DNA of 56,888 nucleotides, taken from positions 1-56,888 of the IMG/VR virus record IMGVR_UViG_3300046536_000656. The stretch is one strand, 5' to 3'. The DNA is from a virus. The notes under the pieces were generated by a model. It was given only the letters and a program-made list of their open reading frames with translations, was not told the DNA's origin and did no database searches. Positions within the stretch are counted from its first letter, which is position 1, and each line of letters begins with the position of its first letter. The position numbers and the translations under genes were made by a program. Below are positions 1 through 9,206 of the stretch, piece by piece.

Positions 1-1622
1 TACTGCGTGCCGCTGATGATCACTCCATCGATGTCATAACTTCCGGACGGCCCGGTCGCACCAGCCCCGTCAACTCGAATAGCCTTATCCGGATGTCCGT
101 TGTTGTTGATGATCTGACCGCCTTTTAAAATCAGGTCCGAGTTGAAGGCATAGACATCGTAAGGCTGGGCAACGGCAGCGTTCCGGACATTATCGATAAA
201 ACTGAACCCCGACAGAGTGACGCTCGAAGCATTGCAAATGAGCGCCTGTCCCTGGTAGGAGTTGGCGATAAAGTTAGAGATGGTTATGTTCGTCGCGTTC
301 AGAGTTGAGATGCCGAATTCTTGAGGCTGAACAGTGAGATTCGTTCCATCGCCGACAACGTTTGAGATTGCCACGCTGTCGATGTCGCCAGGATTGGCAC
401 CGTTAAATTGAATAATTCCTGCGCCGCCATGATTCGAGCGGATATCGCTGATGACAGACTTGTACAGATGGTCGGCGGTGACGCAAAGATTTCCACCGAA
501 GCAGTCGAGATCTGCGATCGTCAGACCTTGCGGTGCGAGCGAGGAACCGCCGGTTCGCGTGACATACACACAGTTTACGACCCCGCCCCCGTTGTTGATC
601 CAGTCGCACTGGTTGTGAATGATCTTTGTCCCGGCCGTATCCACGGTCGCCGTCGATTCGACGAGCACGCCAATGCTGGACAGGAACCAATTGTTTTCAA
701 TGCTGGTTAAGTTCCCTCTTACTCGGATCGCGGCATGTGCCGCATCCTGGCCACTGGAAGTGATCATCATGTGTTTAACGGCTGACGGGCAGGCCCAGTT
801 GAACATCTGGATCAGATCGACGTTTTGATCGCTGAATAGGGTCGTGGTCCCCCTACCCTCCCCGACTAGCGTCAGACAGGCATTGATCACCCCGACTGGC
901 ACGCCTCTACCGACGTCTCCAGGGCACCCGTTGTAATGACAGGTCGACACGGCCTGGGTGATGTAGTACGTGCTTGCCGGAAACTTGACGATCCCGGCCG
1001 GAGCAATCTCGAGGGTATTGCTGACAGACCCGGCGACCACGAAGTCTACGGCCGCCTGGATCGGCGCCCAGTCGTCGGTCACGCCATCACCAACCGCGCC
1101 GAACCACTGTGGATAGATGCAGGCGGCTACCCCGGCCGCTACCGGGGCGGTCGTGCCAGCGAAGATCTTATAGAGGCCGGCAATGATCTGGCCGGCGAAC
1201 GAGAGCGTTACGCTGGACGTCGACAGGATGGACCCGGGCGCGAACGAGATCGATACGTTGAGCGGAACTGTCGTATTGACCGCAACGGTTGTCGTCCCGA
1301 CGCCGAGGTACAGATGCACCGGCTTGGTCGACGACAGTCCGGTAAACGGGTTAGTTGACCATGTTTGAGCACCATGTAAGGACCGCGCATCGACGACCCC
1401 GCCGGTCGATGGCAGGGCCGCGATCGCCGCCGCGATCTTGAGCGAGGCATCGGCCCCCGCGAAATCCGCGGCGCTCAGGTACGCCGGACCGAGCAGCGAA
1501 TGGATCCCGATCAGGTTCAACGTCTCGGTCGACCCGTCCGGCAGCGTAACGCCGGCGATCGGGCCATGGCCGAACGCCAGGTCCTCCTCGAAGTTGGATC
1601 CGAATATAAATGTCTCTGCCAT
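1..1622 (-). CDS. Tailspike with pectate-lyase-like beta-helix (partial, C-terminus outside window)
   Basis: The reading frame starts at ATG 1622 and stays open to the left edge, giving about 540 residues. Residues 173-184 read WFGAVGDGVTDD, the hallmark start of the right-handed beta-helix (Pectate_lyase_3) fold of phage tailspikes. What follows is rich in Asn, Ile, Val and Gly with short repeats, as expected for beta-helix rungs. Residues 1-170 would be the virion-attachment and linker part. Such proteins bind and often cleave host surface polysaccharide; no catalytic residues can be assigned here. The start overlaps the stop of the upstream gene (TAATG), so it is the last visible gene of the adaptor operon. 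Confidence 0.85.
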   Translation of the reverse strand, partial: MAETFIFGSNFEEDLAFGHGPIAGVTLPDGSTETLNLIGIHSLLGPAYLSAADFAGADASLKIAAAIAALPSTGGVVDARSLHGAQTWSTNPFTGLSSTKPVHLYLGVGTTTVAVNTTVPLNVSISFAPGSILSTSSVTLSFAGQIIAGLYKIFAGTTAPVAAGVAACIYPQWFGAVGDGVTDDWAPIQAAVDFVVAGSVSNTLEIAPAGIVKFPASTYYITQAVSTCHYNGCPGDVGRGVPVGVINACLTLVGEGRGTTTLFSDQNVDLIQMFNWACPSAVKHMMITSSGQDAAHAAIRVRGNLTSIENNWFLSSIGVLVESTATVDTAGTKIIHNQCDWINNGGGVVNCVYVTRTGGSSLAPQGLTIADLDCFGGNLCVTADHLYKSVISDIRSNHGGAGIIQFNGANPGDIDSVAISNVVGDGTNLTVQPQEFGISTLNATNITISNFIANSYQGQALICNASSVTLSGFSFIDNVRNAAVAQPYDVYAFNSDLILKGGQIINNNGHPDKAIRVDGAGATGPSGSYDIDGVIISGTQ

Positions 1623-2716
1623 TATTGAGGCGTCCCCTGCGGTTGCGAAACCTTGTCGTGCACGGCGCTGATCAGCCGGCGGAATAGCTGGACCCCGAAA
1701 TCGAATCTCAGCTTGCAGTATTTGGCGCGCGGCAGATCCTGCCCCTCGCCCTGCTTGTTCAGCATCACCATCAGCGTCCAGAACTTAATGTACGGGAGCA
1801 CGAAGTCCGGCACGCGCATCAGATCGTCCAGCCTCGACACGTCATCGATCAGCCGCGTCCCCAGGATCTCGAAGTTCGTCAGACCGGTCAGCATCTGACG
1901 GATGGTCCCCGCGTACGGCCGGCCGTGAGGGAGGACCCCGTTGATTGCCGGGACCCCAATGGAATACCGGAATAAACCGCCCCCGCCGCCGCCTGGCAGC
2001 GTCGCCGAGTAAAAGGTAGTATCGGCCGTCCAGGCCGCGCTCGCGCCTGTAACGGTCACTGTGGCGTTCGCCGTCAACGTTACCTGGTGGGTTGTGTTGA
2101 ATCCGCTGATCGTTGTGATCAGCGCCCCGCCGGCCGGCCCGGCTCCGGCAACCGCGATCCGTTTCCCGATATCGTCAGTCGTGAAGGTCGCGCTCGCGCT
2201 GTTGAGTACGTTCGTTGTCGCGTTGATCGCCGCGTCGGTCACGTTCGTCGTCGCGTGCATCATGTACCGAAGGGTCCCGAGGTTACCGACCGTTCGGTAG
2301 CCTGTTCCGGTCATCACACTCGTCGGCGCCCGGTCCATTTCGAATGTCTTGGTCGACAGTTGATCCTGGTGATACTGCCGCGGGACCCCCGGGAGCGTCC
2401 GCCACTTCGGATTATCGCGATCCAGATTCAGCCGGGTTGTCCGGTAAGTCGCTTTGTTGTTGAAGGCGATCCGGTCCAACTGCATCGTGAAGTACGGGTC
2501 CGCGTAGATCCGCTGGTTTGTCACGCTCTGGACCGCCGCAATCACCTTAATCAACTGTGTTTGCAGCACGAACTCCTTCGCCGCCGCATTCAGGTACCCA
2601 ATGATCTCATCGGGCGACCACAGTCCTGTCGACCAGTCGATGCCTCCACGATTGGAGTAATCCTCCTGCACGAGTACAGCGAGTTGTGAAAGTACGGTCG
2701 CGACGGTTGTGCTCAT
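1622..2716 (-). CDS. Virion structural protein, adaptor/head-completion-like
   Basis: 364 residues. The first about 60 residues are helical, with a 'WSPDEIIGYLNAAAKEF' segment that recalls the N-terminal helical bundle of phage head-tail adaptor proteins (a loop, then Trp-x-x-(D/E)-E-hydrophobics-hydrophobics-x-x-Leu-Asn-x-Ala). A middle Gly/Thr/Val-rich part (about 150-250) looks like beta-structure. It is the third of three consecutive genes with this kind of N-terminus, directly before the tailspike. The neighbours suggest a place at the head-tail junction or tail base; no closer family can be named. Stop and next start overlap (TAATG). Confidence 0.6.
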   Translation of the reverse strand: MSTTVATVLSQLAVLVQEDYSNRGGIDWSTGLWSPDEIIGYLNAAAKEFVLQTQLIKVIAAVQSVTNQRIYADPYFTMQLDRIAFNNKATYRTTRLNLDRDNPKWRTLPGVPRQYHQDQLSTKTFEMDRAPTSVMTGTGYRTVGNLGTLRYMMHATTNVTDAAINATTNVLNSASATFTTDDIGKRIAVAGAGPAGGALITTISGFNTTHQVTLTANATVTVTGASAAWTADTTFYSATLPGGGGGGLFRYSIGVPAINGVLPHGRPYAGTIRQMLTGLTNFEILGTRLIDDVSRLDDLMRVPDFVLPYIKFWTLMVMLNKQGEGQDLPRAKYCKLRFDFGVQLFRRLISAVHDKVSQPQGTPQ

Positions 2717-3372
2717 CAGCTTCTATCGACTGTCGAATACTCGTTGCCCGTATCCGCGTTCGGATCACGACTCCAGATCGTGAACTCGGCTGCGAATGTC
2801 CTCTGCGCTTTGTGGCCGGCGATCAAGCGATACTGATCATAGGCTTCCATCGCCTGCTGCAACTCAGCCCCGCTCTCCTTGAACCGCGCCATGTGATACA
2901 CGTACATGGTCAACGCCTCGATGTACTCCGCCTCTAGATCGATCACCGTGTTCTCATCGATCGCCCCGGGTTCGTCGAGAGTCGTAAGCGTCACGTTGTA
3001 CGCGCCGGTCGGAGTCCGGTCGCAGAACCAGCGGTCGAGGCCGCATGGCGCCCACTTCGTCAGGATCCCGGTCAGGCCGTCCCATAGTGGGTTCGCCCGG
3101 TCAAAATTCTCGATCGAACTCTTTTCGATCTTCTGATTCGAGACCTGAATATTGATGATCGCGATCGCCCCCTCTGGGGTTGACTGGGCCTTCGCTCCGA
3201 TCATCGCGTACGTACGTTCGCTCGTCAGTTGCGAGGCCATCAGCGTGAACTCGAGAAACCCCTCGTTCAGCAAGACCAGCAACTCCGAGCGGGACCAGAA
3301 GATCGGGGTCGCCTCCTCTTCAGCGAGACGGTCCAGCACCTGGTCGAGAATCTGTCCGGCGGTCGCGCTCAT
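2716..3372 (-). CDS. Virion structural protein, adaptor-like
   Basis: 218 residues. Residues 1-50 (AGQILDQVLDRLAEEEATPIF then WSRSELLVLLNEGFLEF) show the same Trp-Ser-x-x-Glu-Leu...Leu-Asn-Glu pattern as its two neighbours and as phage head-tail connector/adaptor proteins. The remainder is mixed alpha/beta without recognisable motifs. It overlaps the upstream gene by 4 bases (ATGA) and abuts the downstream one, so the three are co-translated. Probable role: a ring or completion protein between portal and tail. This is inferred from context and the N-terminal pattern only. Confidence 0.6.
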   Translation of the reverse strand: MSATAGQILDQVLDRLAEEEATPIFWSRSELLVLLNEGFLEFTLMASQLTSERTYAMIGAKAQSTPEGAIAIINIQVSNQKIEKSSIENFDRANPLWDGLTGILTKWAPCGLDRWFCDRTPTGAYNVTLTTLDEPGAIDENTVIDLEAEYIEALTMYVYHMARFKESGAELQQAMEAYDQYRLIAGHKAQRTFAAEFTIWSRDPNADTGNEYSTVDRS

Positions 3373-4532
3373 ACGTTATACGAGTCATAGTCGACGTTAA
3401 ACCAGTCCTGGCCGCCGCCCGGGCCGACGCGGTACCGTTTGTACTGGTAGACCAACTGCATGATCGCCGTACTATCGTCCTCATTCTTCATGAAGTTGAT
3501 ATCCCGCTCCGCTTCCTCGATGTACGCCTTACCGAGCGCCGGGTCGTAATAGATTCCGCCGGCGAGCGCCTTGTGGCCGGGCCAGCGCGCGGCCTCCGCC
3601 TTCGCCAGCTTGATCAGCACGTCCGACCGGATCCCGTTCGGCAGGATATCGAAGTCCTCGGCGAGCGGCGGAAAGGAGCGCACATAGATGTAGGGGAAGG
3701 CTGCGCTCGAGGTTGGCCGCGGCCACATTTCATAGAGCGGGCTGCCGGCCGGGTCCGTCTCGTGGAAGGCCAAGCGCCATGGCATGCTCACGACGTTCCG
3801 ACGCGGGTCCATCCCGTCGAGTAAGGTCTTGGGCGTCGCGATATCGAACGCGTACTGCCGGTCCTGGTTGACCATCGTCAGTAGTTCTTTGACGTCCTGG
3901 CCGAGCGATATATAGACAAGCGTGACCTCGTAACTGTAACCGGTGAGCGCCGCGTACGGCCACGGTACGTTGATCAGCATCCGCGTATCCGACGTGAAGC
4001 CCGTGCAGGTGACGAACGGAGTTAACGCGTTGATCCTAAACTGTCGGCCGGCCATCGAGCTGCCGCCGACCTGGACTCCCGCCGAGTGAGTGAGGGTCGT
4101 GCGTGCACGGAAACTGCTGGAGTTCAGATCGACCGAGATGACGAACACCGCCTCTTCCCCGGCGTTCCGGCCGTCGAGGACCAGCCATCGGCCTGGCGCA
4201 ATCCCGCTCATCGATACCGGCTTGAGGTCGATAACTCCGGTCGTTATCGTGCCCTCCAGTAGCGTCGTGTCCACGACGTCGTTGAACGGCCACACGGTAT
4301 TCGTTCCCGTGACTACACTTGAAAGCGGAGTAACTGTAACCAGCCCAGCGGTATACGTATTCGGTACAGGGAGGATGTTGTACTTGACGAGGCCGGACCA
4401 GGCGCGCCGCGCCATGATCATCCGCAGGCTGTCGTTGATATCCCGGCGGGCGAACGACCGGTCGTACAGCGGGAATTTTTGCATGACCGAGTCGGTCATC
4501 TGCTGAAAGTTTTCGTATTGCGGTGTCGGCAT
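3369..4532 (-). CDS. Virion structural protein, adaptor-like
   Basis: 387 residues. An N-terminal helical part (FQQMTDSVMQKFPLYDRSFA, then RDINDSLRMIMARRAW) is followed by a Val/Thr-rich middle region, probably beta-structured, and a helical C-terminus with KLAKAEAARW. It is the first gene of the three-gene adaptor-like set at 1622-4532. No strong Shine-Dalgarno sequence precedes ATG 4532, only GAAGATGG. Function is inferred from neighbours: structural, head-tail interface. A few repeated-looking beta segments could also make it a tail-tip protein. Confidence 0.55.
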   Translation of the reverse strand: MPTPQYENFQQMTDSVMQKFPLYDRSFARRDINDSLRMIMARRAWSGLVKYNILPVPNTYTAGLVTVTPLSSVVTGTNTVWPFNDVVDTTLLEGTITTGVIDLKPVSMSGIAPGRWLVLDGRNAGEEAVFVISVDLNSSSFRARTTLTHSAGVQVGGSSMAGRQFRINALTPFVTCTGFTSDTRMLINVPWPYAALTGYSYEVTLVYISLGQDVKELLTMVNQDRQYAFDIATPKTLLDGMDPRRNVVSMPWRLAFHETDPAGSPLYEMWPRPTSSAAFPYIYVRSFPPLAEDFDILPNGIRSDVLIKLAKAEAARWPGHKALAGGIYYDPALGKAYIEEAERDINFMKNEDDSTAIMQLVYQYKRYRVGPGGGQDWFNVDYDSYNV

Positions 4533-4582
4533 ACCATCTTCATTTTAGAGGGTATGTAAAGGCGGGTCTGGCTAGAGGATGG

Positions 4583-5206
4583 TTACTTTTGAACGCACTC
4601 GCTGTCCGGCAGGCACCAGACTGTCCAGCCATGCTTCTGCGCGAAGCGGCAGAACCGGACGCCCATCGAACGCTCAGTCTCGTCGTAGTTGAAGATCCAC
4701 CGGGTATCGTTTAAGGACTGAAGGACTTCGGTCTTGATCAACATGCAGCCGACGGCAACCGCCGCACACTCAAAAACGCCGGTCTTCGGATGGTCGTACC
4801 AGACCAATTCGCCAATATCTTGATCCGTATCGAGATAGGACTGGATCGCGCCAATGGGATCAGAAATCTTCGGTTCTCGCCAGACCAGCGGATCACCATT
4901 ATCCCGGTGAACAAGCGCGCCGACAATCGGCTTATCGCATTCCAGCAGTCTGGCCAGGATATCGCGAGGAGTCGTAATGTCGTCGTCCAGGAAGAATAGA
5001 TGCGTGGCCTTTAACTCCAGCGCCTTGCGGATTGCCAGATCTCGAGCACCGCGTATCGCGTGTTTCGGCCCGAGCACGAACGACGCGGTTAGGTATATGT
5101 CATTGTGCTCGTCTTCGTGTATTTCTTTGAGCATCCCGATCCGATTGGAATAAACGTCCGGCTCTATCGCGTGGTAAATCGGTTCGGCGATCAGGACTTT
5201 ATTCAA
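4583..5206 (-). CDS. GT-A fold glycosyltransferase
   Basis: 207 residues, starting at TTG 5206, which overlaps the stop of the upstream zinc-ribbon gene by two bases. Residues about 45-80 (AIRGARDLAIRKALELKATH, then LFFLDDDITTPRDIL) contain the Asp-Asp-Asp metal/nucleotide-sugar motif after a hydrophobic strand, typical of small phage-encoded GT-A glycosyltransferases. A later KTGVFECAAVAVGCMLIKTE segment matches the acceptor-side strand of the same family. It probably transfers a sugar from a nucleotide sugar. It belongs to the glycan gene set that continues to 15 kb. Substrate unknown. Confidence 0.75.
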   Translation of the reverse strand: MNKVLIAEPIYHAIEPDVYSNRIGMLKEIHEDEHNDIYLTASFVLGPKHAIRGARDLAIRKALELKATHLFFLDDDITTPRDILARLLECDKPIVGALVHRDNGDPLVWREPKISDPIGAIQSYLDTDQDIGELVWYDHPKTGVFECAAVAVGCMLIKTEVLQSLNDTRWIFNYDETERSMGVRFCRFAQKHGWTVWCLPDSECVQK

Positions 5207-5382
5207 AACTCACTCGCTTTCCAGCATTCGGTGCTGCAATATTCCATCATCCATGCCGCCCACCAGTGGTGGCCGGACTTAAACGGCAGGCCGCCCCAGT
5301 ACCAGCGACCGCACGCAATGCAGGGCTGAAACGGGAACCATCCGAAGTAACGCCTGTACCAATATCGCCATCCGGTAATCAT
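5203..5382 (-). CDS. Small zinc-ribbon protein
   Basis: 59 residues, from ATG 5382 to a stop that overlaps the next start. It is very aromatic (many Trp, Tyr) and has four cysteines in two groups: C21-x-x-C24 and C49...C54. This suggests a single zinc ribbon. ATG overlaps the end of the upstream gene (ATGA), as is usual in this operon. Function unknown; many small CxxC proteins are scattered through this genome. Confidence 0.6.
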   Translation of the reverse strand: MITGWRYWYRRYFGWFPFQPCIACGRWYWGGLPFKSGHHWWAAWMMEYCSTECWKASEF

Positions 5383-5717
5383 GTGTGTCGCTCACACGTC
5401 CGGCCAGCCACGCACGCGCACGTGCGGAATGTCTCGAGCGTCATCAGCCCGTTGACGAACTTGGCCGCCATCAGCCTCAGCGCCTCGGCCGGCACTTCGT
5501 CCTCATTGAAGACGAGGTTGACCTGGAAGTACGTTCCGTCAGACCGAAGCGCCGCAAGTTTGATGTTCGTCGCGAAGGTCGGCGGATAGTGCGTCCCATC
5601 CTCCATCGTGTGGCCGTACTCGTCGACGGCCGGACCGTACATTTTCAACATGTGCCAGCCGGGCGACTCGACGACCTCCCGGACTTTCGGATGCAGTTCA
5701 GGCTTCTCGGATGACAT
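5379..5717 (-). CDS. Hypothetical protein
   Basis: 112 residues with no recognised domain. The sequence is mixed alpha/beta with a strand (TYFQVNLVFNEDEVP) and a helix (AEALRLMAAKFVNGLMTLE), ending in a Cys-rich tail (TCACVAGRTCERHT) that could bind metal. It overlaps the 3' end of the DegT aminotransferase gene by 20 bases and the downstream zinc-ribbon gene by 4, so it is translated in the same operon. Confidence 0.55.
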   Translation of the reverse strand: MSSEKPELHPKVREVVESPGWHMLKMYGPAVDEYGHTMEDGTHYPPTFATNIKLAALRSDGTYFQVNLVFNEDEVPAEALRLMAAKFVNGLMTLETFRTCACVAGRTCERHT

Positions 5718-6747
5718 TGCAGATCCTTTCTACTTCAGCGTCGGTTAACGCGCTGGAGAGCGGGAGGCATAGGCCGCGCTCGCTGATGGAACGCGCGGCC
5801 CGTCCAGCGAATCCTCTTGGCATTGGGAAGAACGGTCGGCACTCTATATTTTCGCGGTCACACGCATCGATCGCCGCATCCCTATTCGCAGGTATACCCG
5901 CAAATAGCCAAGGTGCACACTCCTCGGTTGGTTCGATGCGCGGATACGTCCAGCGCCCGACTCCCGCATCTCGGTAGCGCTTCAAGATCTCACGGCGCCG
6001 CCTGAGCATCTTCGGCATTCGCTCCAACTGAGCGCACAGCACGGCAGCCTGGAGGTCCGTCATGCGCGCGTTCAGCCCATCCAGTACCGGCACGTAACTC
6101 TTATCGGCGATCCCGTGGTTGACGATCAACCGCATGCGTGTGTACATCTCCTCGCTGTTGCAGAGGATTGCCCCTCCTTCGCCGGCGGTCACGATTTTAT
6201 TCGCGTAGAATGAAACGACGGAAACGCTGCAATAGAAACTGCCGGGGTATCCGCTTCCGGCAGGTCGGCTTTCATAAGAACCGCCGAACGATTCCGCGGC
6301 GTCCTCAATCATCTCGCATCGTACGGACGATCGGAGGTCTAAGTCTGCGGCAACAACTTTCCCGTAGCAAGGCGCGACTACCGCATAGTCAAACGTGCAG
6401 CCTTTCGGCGTATAAGCCTGCCAAGTCGCCGGGTATGCGTCCTGGTGCCAAACATCGCCGCCGGTCAGCCGGATAGCGTTATGGACGGCCGCGAAGGTCA
6501 TTGCGGGTGCCGCGACCAGGCGGTGCGGTTTGATGTTCGTATCCAGCAGGGCTACCATCAGCGCCATCGTCCCGCTCGAGCAGCAGATCGCGTACTTCCG
6601 CCCGGTGATTGCCTTCAGGCGCTCCTCCGCCTCGGCGACGAACTTCCCCTGCGTGATCCAGCCGGAGCGCATGACCTCGTTGACGTTCAGGCGCTCGGCG
6701 CGACCGATGTCCGGGCGGGCGATCGGGATGCGCGACTTAGCCGCCAT
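5698..6747 (-). CDS. DegT/DnrJ/EryC1/StrS-type sugar aminotransferase
   Basis: 349 residues, close to the usual length of about 370 for the family. PLP-dependent enzymes of this family put an amino group on a keto-sugar nucleotide. Visible features: SSGTMAL (57-63, phosphate-binding loop), EDAAESFG (148-155, containing the cofactor-contacting Asp) and the lysine of SFYANKIVTAGEGG (Lys184), which forms the PLP Schiff base. The C-terminal RPFFPMPRGF-like segment resembles the substrate-side loop. The start is supported by GGAG 7 bases upstream. With the epimerase at 43.3 kb and the GNAT at 9.6 kb it could make an (N-acetylated) amino sugar; that pathway is inference. Confidence 0.88.
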   Translation of the reverse strand: MAAKSRIPIARPDIGRAERLNVNEVMRSGWITQGKFVAEAEERLKAITGRKYAICCSSGTMALMVALLDTNIKPHRLVAAPAMTFAAVHNAIRLTGGDVWHQDAYPATWQAYTPKGCTFDYAVVAPCYGKVVAADLDLRSSVRCEMIEDAAESFGGSYESRPAGSGYPGSFYCSVSVVSFYANKIVTAGEGGAILCNSEEMYTRMRLIVNHGIADKSYVPVLDGLNARMTDLQAAVLCAQLERMPKMLRRRREILKRYRDAGVGRWTYPRIEPTEECAPWLFAGIPANRDAAIDACDRENIECRPFFPMPRGFAGRAARSISERGLCLPLSSALTDAEVERICNVIREA

Positions 6748-6937
6748 ACGTCATCTCCGTGATATCTGGGTCACCTATCGGGATGATCTGGTTCTCGTCC
6801 GGGCAGATAAAGCCGCTGCTCGGCGGGTGGACGATAAACGCCCGTACGCCCCCACCTTCCTTCGGTTCCAGATTTATGCCGACATAGGACAGGCATTTCG
6901 TACATTGAAATTGCGGGATAACGTAGACGCTGATCAT
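6737..6937 (-). CDS. Small zinc-ribbon protein
   Basis: 66 residues. ATG 6937 overlaps the stop of the glycosyltransferase gene upstream (ATGA); longer in-frame starts run back through that gene and are less likely. A CTKC pair at 12-15 and a single Cys at 45 are the only metal-binding candidates. The C-terminus overlaps the start of the aminotransferase. Function unknown; it probably rides in the glycan operon. Confidence 0.55.
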   Translation of the reverse strand: MISVYVIPQFQCTKCLSYVGINLEPKEGGGVRAFIVHPPSSGFICPDENQIIPIGDPDITEMTYGG

Positions 6938-7968
6938 ACGCCAATCACCTTCTTCCACCGGTCTCTCAGGACGGACCAGGAATGATCCCGCTCGACGATG
7001 GCGCGGTTGGCCTCCGAGATCGTGCTCATATCGTTCTCGGCACACCAGCGGATCTTTTCCGCCAGATCGTCGATGTCGACCTTGTGCGCCAGACAGTGCG
7101 GATTGACCGTTCCCGCATGCTGGTGTTCGGCGGCCTTCACGCATAGTTGATACCCGGGCGTCCAGAACTCGTTCATCGGCTCGGCATCCGTTGTGATGAC
7201 CGGCAGACCGCTAGCCATCCCCTCGAGGCCGACAAGCGAGTGACCGTCGTAATGCGACGGATAGATCAGGACGTCTCCCTCGTCGTAGAGTTCGGCGCGC
7301 GTATCGCGGGACCCGTAATCGATCTTGACGTTCGACGGCAGGTTCCCATCGAACTCCGGACAGATCCGGCTAAAGACTTCCTGGCAGCGAACAAGCAGCG
7401 TCGCGCCTGGGACGTCCGCCTTGATGAATCCGCGGATGGTCTCACGCGTCCCCTTGCGGCCGTTCATTCCGCCGGATCCTGCATTGTGAATGAAGATCTT
7501 TGCCGGTCCCGATCGCTGGATAAACGGGAACTCGTCCAGGTCGACCGGGTAGGGCAGGAAGATCTTGTTGTCTCGCGGTACCTCCTGGAACGCCTTATAC
7601 GATGGGCAGACATACAGGTCGACGTTCTGATAGGCCGGCAGGTTCGGATTGAACGACTCCCACATGACGATCAGAATCGTCCGCATTCCCAACTCTTTCG
7701 CCGTCTTGAACGTCCGATCGCCGAAACCGGTCTCGATCGAGACCAGCGTGTCGATCTTGTCCGTCGACTGCCAGGCCTCGAGGTCCTGGGGCGCGATCTC
7801 CCACTGCTGCAGGTAGAACTCCTCGCCGTTTGCCCATTCGAGTGAGTACGGCCAGTCCGGACCGTCCGGGATCACGAGTTGACGGTTGATCCCCAGTTGC
7901 TGACGGAGATCGTGGGCCATCGTGCCCAGCCCGCGCTTGGAAAGATATGAGACGATTCCGACTGTCAT
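6934..7968 (-). CDS. GT-B glycosyltransferase, group 1 (GT4-like)
   Basis: 344 residues. It starts with a Rossmann-type strand (VGIVSYLSKRGLGTMA). The C-terminal half has the family signature YPSHYDGHSLVGLEGMASG followed by LPVITTD (236-261), including the Glu-x7-Glu-like nucleotide-sugar contact region (EGMASGLPV). A KIFIHNAGSGGMNGRKGT loop at about 157-174 matches the inter-domain donor phosphate region. It is a retaining GT4-type enzyme by pattern; donor and acceptor are unknown. It overlaps both neighbours by 4 bases. Confidence 0.85.
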   Translation of the reverse strand: MTVGIVSYLSKRGLGTMAHDLRQQLGINRQLVIPDGPDWPYSLEWANGEEFYLQQWEIAPQDLEAWQSTDKIDTLVSIETGFGDRTFKTAKELGMRTILIVMWESFNPNLPAYQNVDLYVCPSYKAFQEVPRDNKIFLPYPVDLDEFPFIQRSGPAKIFIHNAGSGGMNGRKGTRETIRGFIKADVPGATLLVRCQEVFSRICPEFDGNLPSNVKIDYGSRDTRAELYDEGDVLIYPSHYDGHSLVGLEGMASGLPVITTDAEPMNEFWTPGYQLCVKAAEHQHAGTVNPHCLAHKVDIDDLAEKIRWCAENDMSTISEANRAIVERDHSWSVLRDRWKKVIGV

Positions 7969-8180
7969 ACGCGCTCAGGCCACGACCACTGGCAAGGCCC
8001 GGTTCCGAAAACAGCCCAGTCCTGGTGCTGACCTTTAGGTCCAAATACGAAAAGCTGAACCTTGCCTTCTACGGTAGGGTCCAACTCTCTGATGATTGCC
8101 GGCGACGTCGTTGGCGCGTACTTACCGTCCGCGCTGCCGGGGTGATGATAGATCACGATTCGTCCTACGCTTGGTTTCAT
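7965..8180 (-). CDS. Small hypothetical protein
   Basis: 71 residues, preceded by a perfect GGAGG with 4-base spacing (GGAGGACCGATG). The sequence (VGRIVIYHHPGSADGK... AIIRELDP...VQLFVFGPKGQ) has the look of a small SH3-like beta-barrel protein common in phage genomes. No function assigned. The 4-base overlap with the next gene ties it to the glycosyltransferase. A terminator-like hairpin lies just upstream of its ribosome-binding site. Confidence 0.6.
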   Translation of the reverse strand: MKPSVGRIVIYHHPGSADGKYAPTTSPAIIRELDPTVEGKVQLFVFGPKGQHQDWAVFGTGPCQWSWPERV

Positions 8181-8190
8181 CGGTCCTCCG

Positions 8191-8218
8191 AAAAATAAGG
8201 CCGACCGCCGGCCGGCCT
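8191..8218 (-). terminator. Intrinsic terminator-like hairpin
   Basis: Read on the minus strand, AGGCCG and CGGCCT form a 6-bp stem with a 9-base loop, followed by TATTTTT. It lies 62 bases after the stop of the DUF5131 gene (8280-9206), so it would end that transcript. The U-run directly touches the GGAGG of the gene at 7965-8180, so read-through or attenuation is possible. Confidence 0.55.
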
Positions 8219-8279
8219 AGAATAAGCGTCATAAACAGTACGGAAACCGGCCGCACTCCGGACCGCCTGACTCTAACGT

Positions 8280-9206
8280 TCAGGCTGGAAATTGTTGCAC
8301 CTGCAAATCGGCTGGCCACTCGGACGGATCGCCGCCATTCTTATCTTCAAGCGAGACCAGCCGGTAGCAATTCGGTGCGAATTCCATGGGCCGGGACCCT
8401 AGTTGTTTAACAAATACCGGGACGCCGGCCGCACGACACTGACGGACGATCGAGCGCGCCCACCCGATATCAAATACCCGTGCGCCTGGACCACTCTCGC
8501 CGCCGACGATCACCCATCCGATCGCATTGTCGCTCTTGTCGGAGACCATGCAGCTAGTGTCCTCCGAGCACCATTCGCCGCGTAGCGCGTCCATCGAATG
8601 GCCCATGATCTCGAAGTTCGTGAAATCGACCGGGCCGAGCGCCGGTTCGTAACTGACGAATCGGACGGCCGCAGGCGTCTGTATCAGACTCGGGATACGC
8701 TCGTTCGCCGTCTTCTGGTCTTCGACGGACGTTCCCAACCAGACGTTCGGCAGATCCGCGCCATAGCCTTCACGCAGTGTGAGGCCGTCGAGCATCCATT
8801 CCTGCAGGATCGCCGCCATTCGCTGTGGCCGTTTCGTCAACACCTGAAACGTATGCCAGTGGGCGCGCGCCATCACGGAAAAGACCGCGCGGATGAAATC
8901 CTCCGGCACGTCCTTATGAAACAGATCCGACTGGCTGTTGACGAAGATGCGCCGCGGCTTCTTCCAATGCAGCGGGATCTCCAGTCGATCCTCGAGGGTC
9001 CGGACGGCGCCCGTCCAGTTCAGCCGTCCGTTCAGGCTATAGACTAATCCGGAGTACGCACGGTTGACCTTCTCGTTCGGATTGTGGCCCATCCGCCAGC
9101 CGTCGCGGATCGCGTAGCAGTTATCGCAACCGGCGCTCACCTTCTGACAGCCGACGACCGGGTTCCAAGTCGCTGAAGTCCATGAAATATTGGAATGCTC
9201 AGACAT
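8280..9206 (-). CDS. DUF5131 / phage Gp37-Gp68 family protein
   Basis: 308 residues. The N-terminus (ISWTSATWNPVVGC followed by QKVSAGCDNCY) is the diagnostic start of DUF5131 (Gp37/Gp68). It carries the C-x7-C-x2-C triad that resembles a radical-SAM iron-sulfur motif. Further family blocks are IFVNSQSDLFH, the HTFQVLTKRP segment, the NVWLGTSVEDQ segment and a C-terminal GGESGPGARVF segment. Members occur in phages and mobile elements; the reaction is not established as far as I know. The start follows directly after the stop of the upstream gene. Confidence 0.88.
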   Translation of the reverse strand: MSEHSNISWTSATWNPVVGCQKVSAGCDNCYAIRDGWRMGHNPNEKVNRAYSGLVYSLNGRLNWTGAVRTLEDRLEIPLHWKKPRRIFVNSQSDLFHKDVPEDFIRAVFSVMARAHWHTFQVLTKRPQRMAAILQEWMLDGLTLREGYGADLPNVWLGTSVEDQKTANERIPSLIQTPAAVRFVSYEPALGPVDFTNFEIMGHSMDALRGEWCSEDTSCMVSDKSDNAIGWVIVGGESGPGARVFDIGWARSIVRQCRAAGVPVFVKQLGSRPMEFAPNCYRLVSLEDKNGGDPSEWPADLQVQQFPA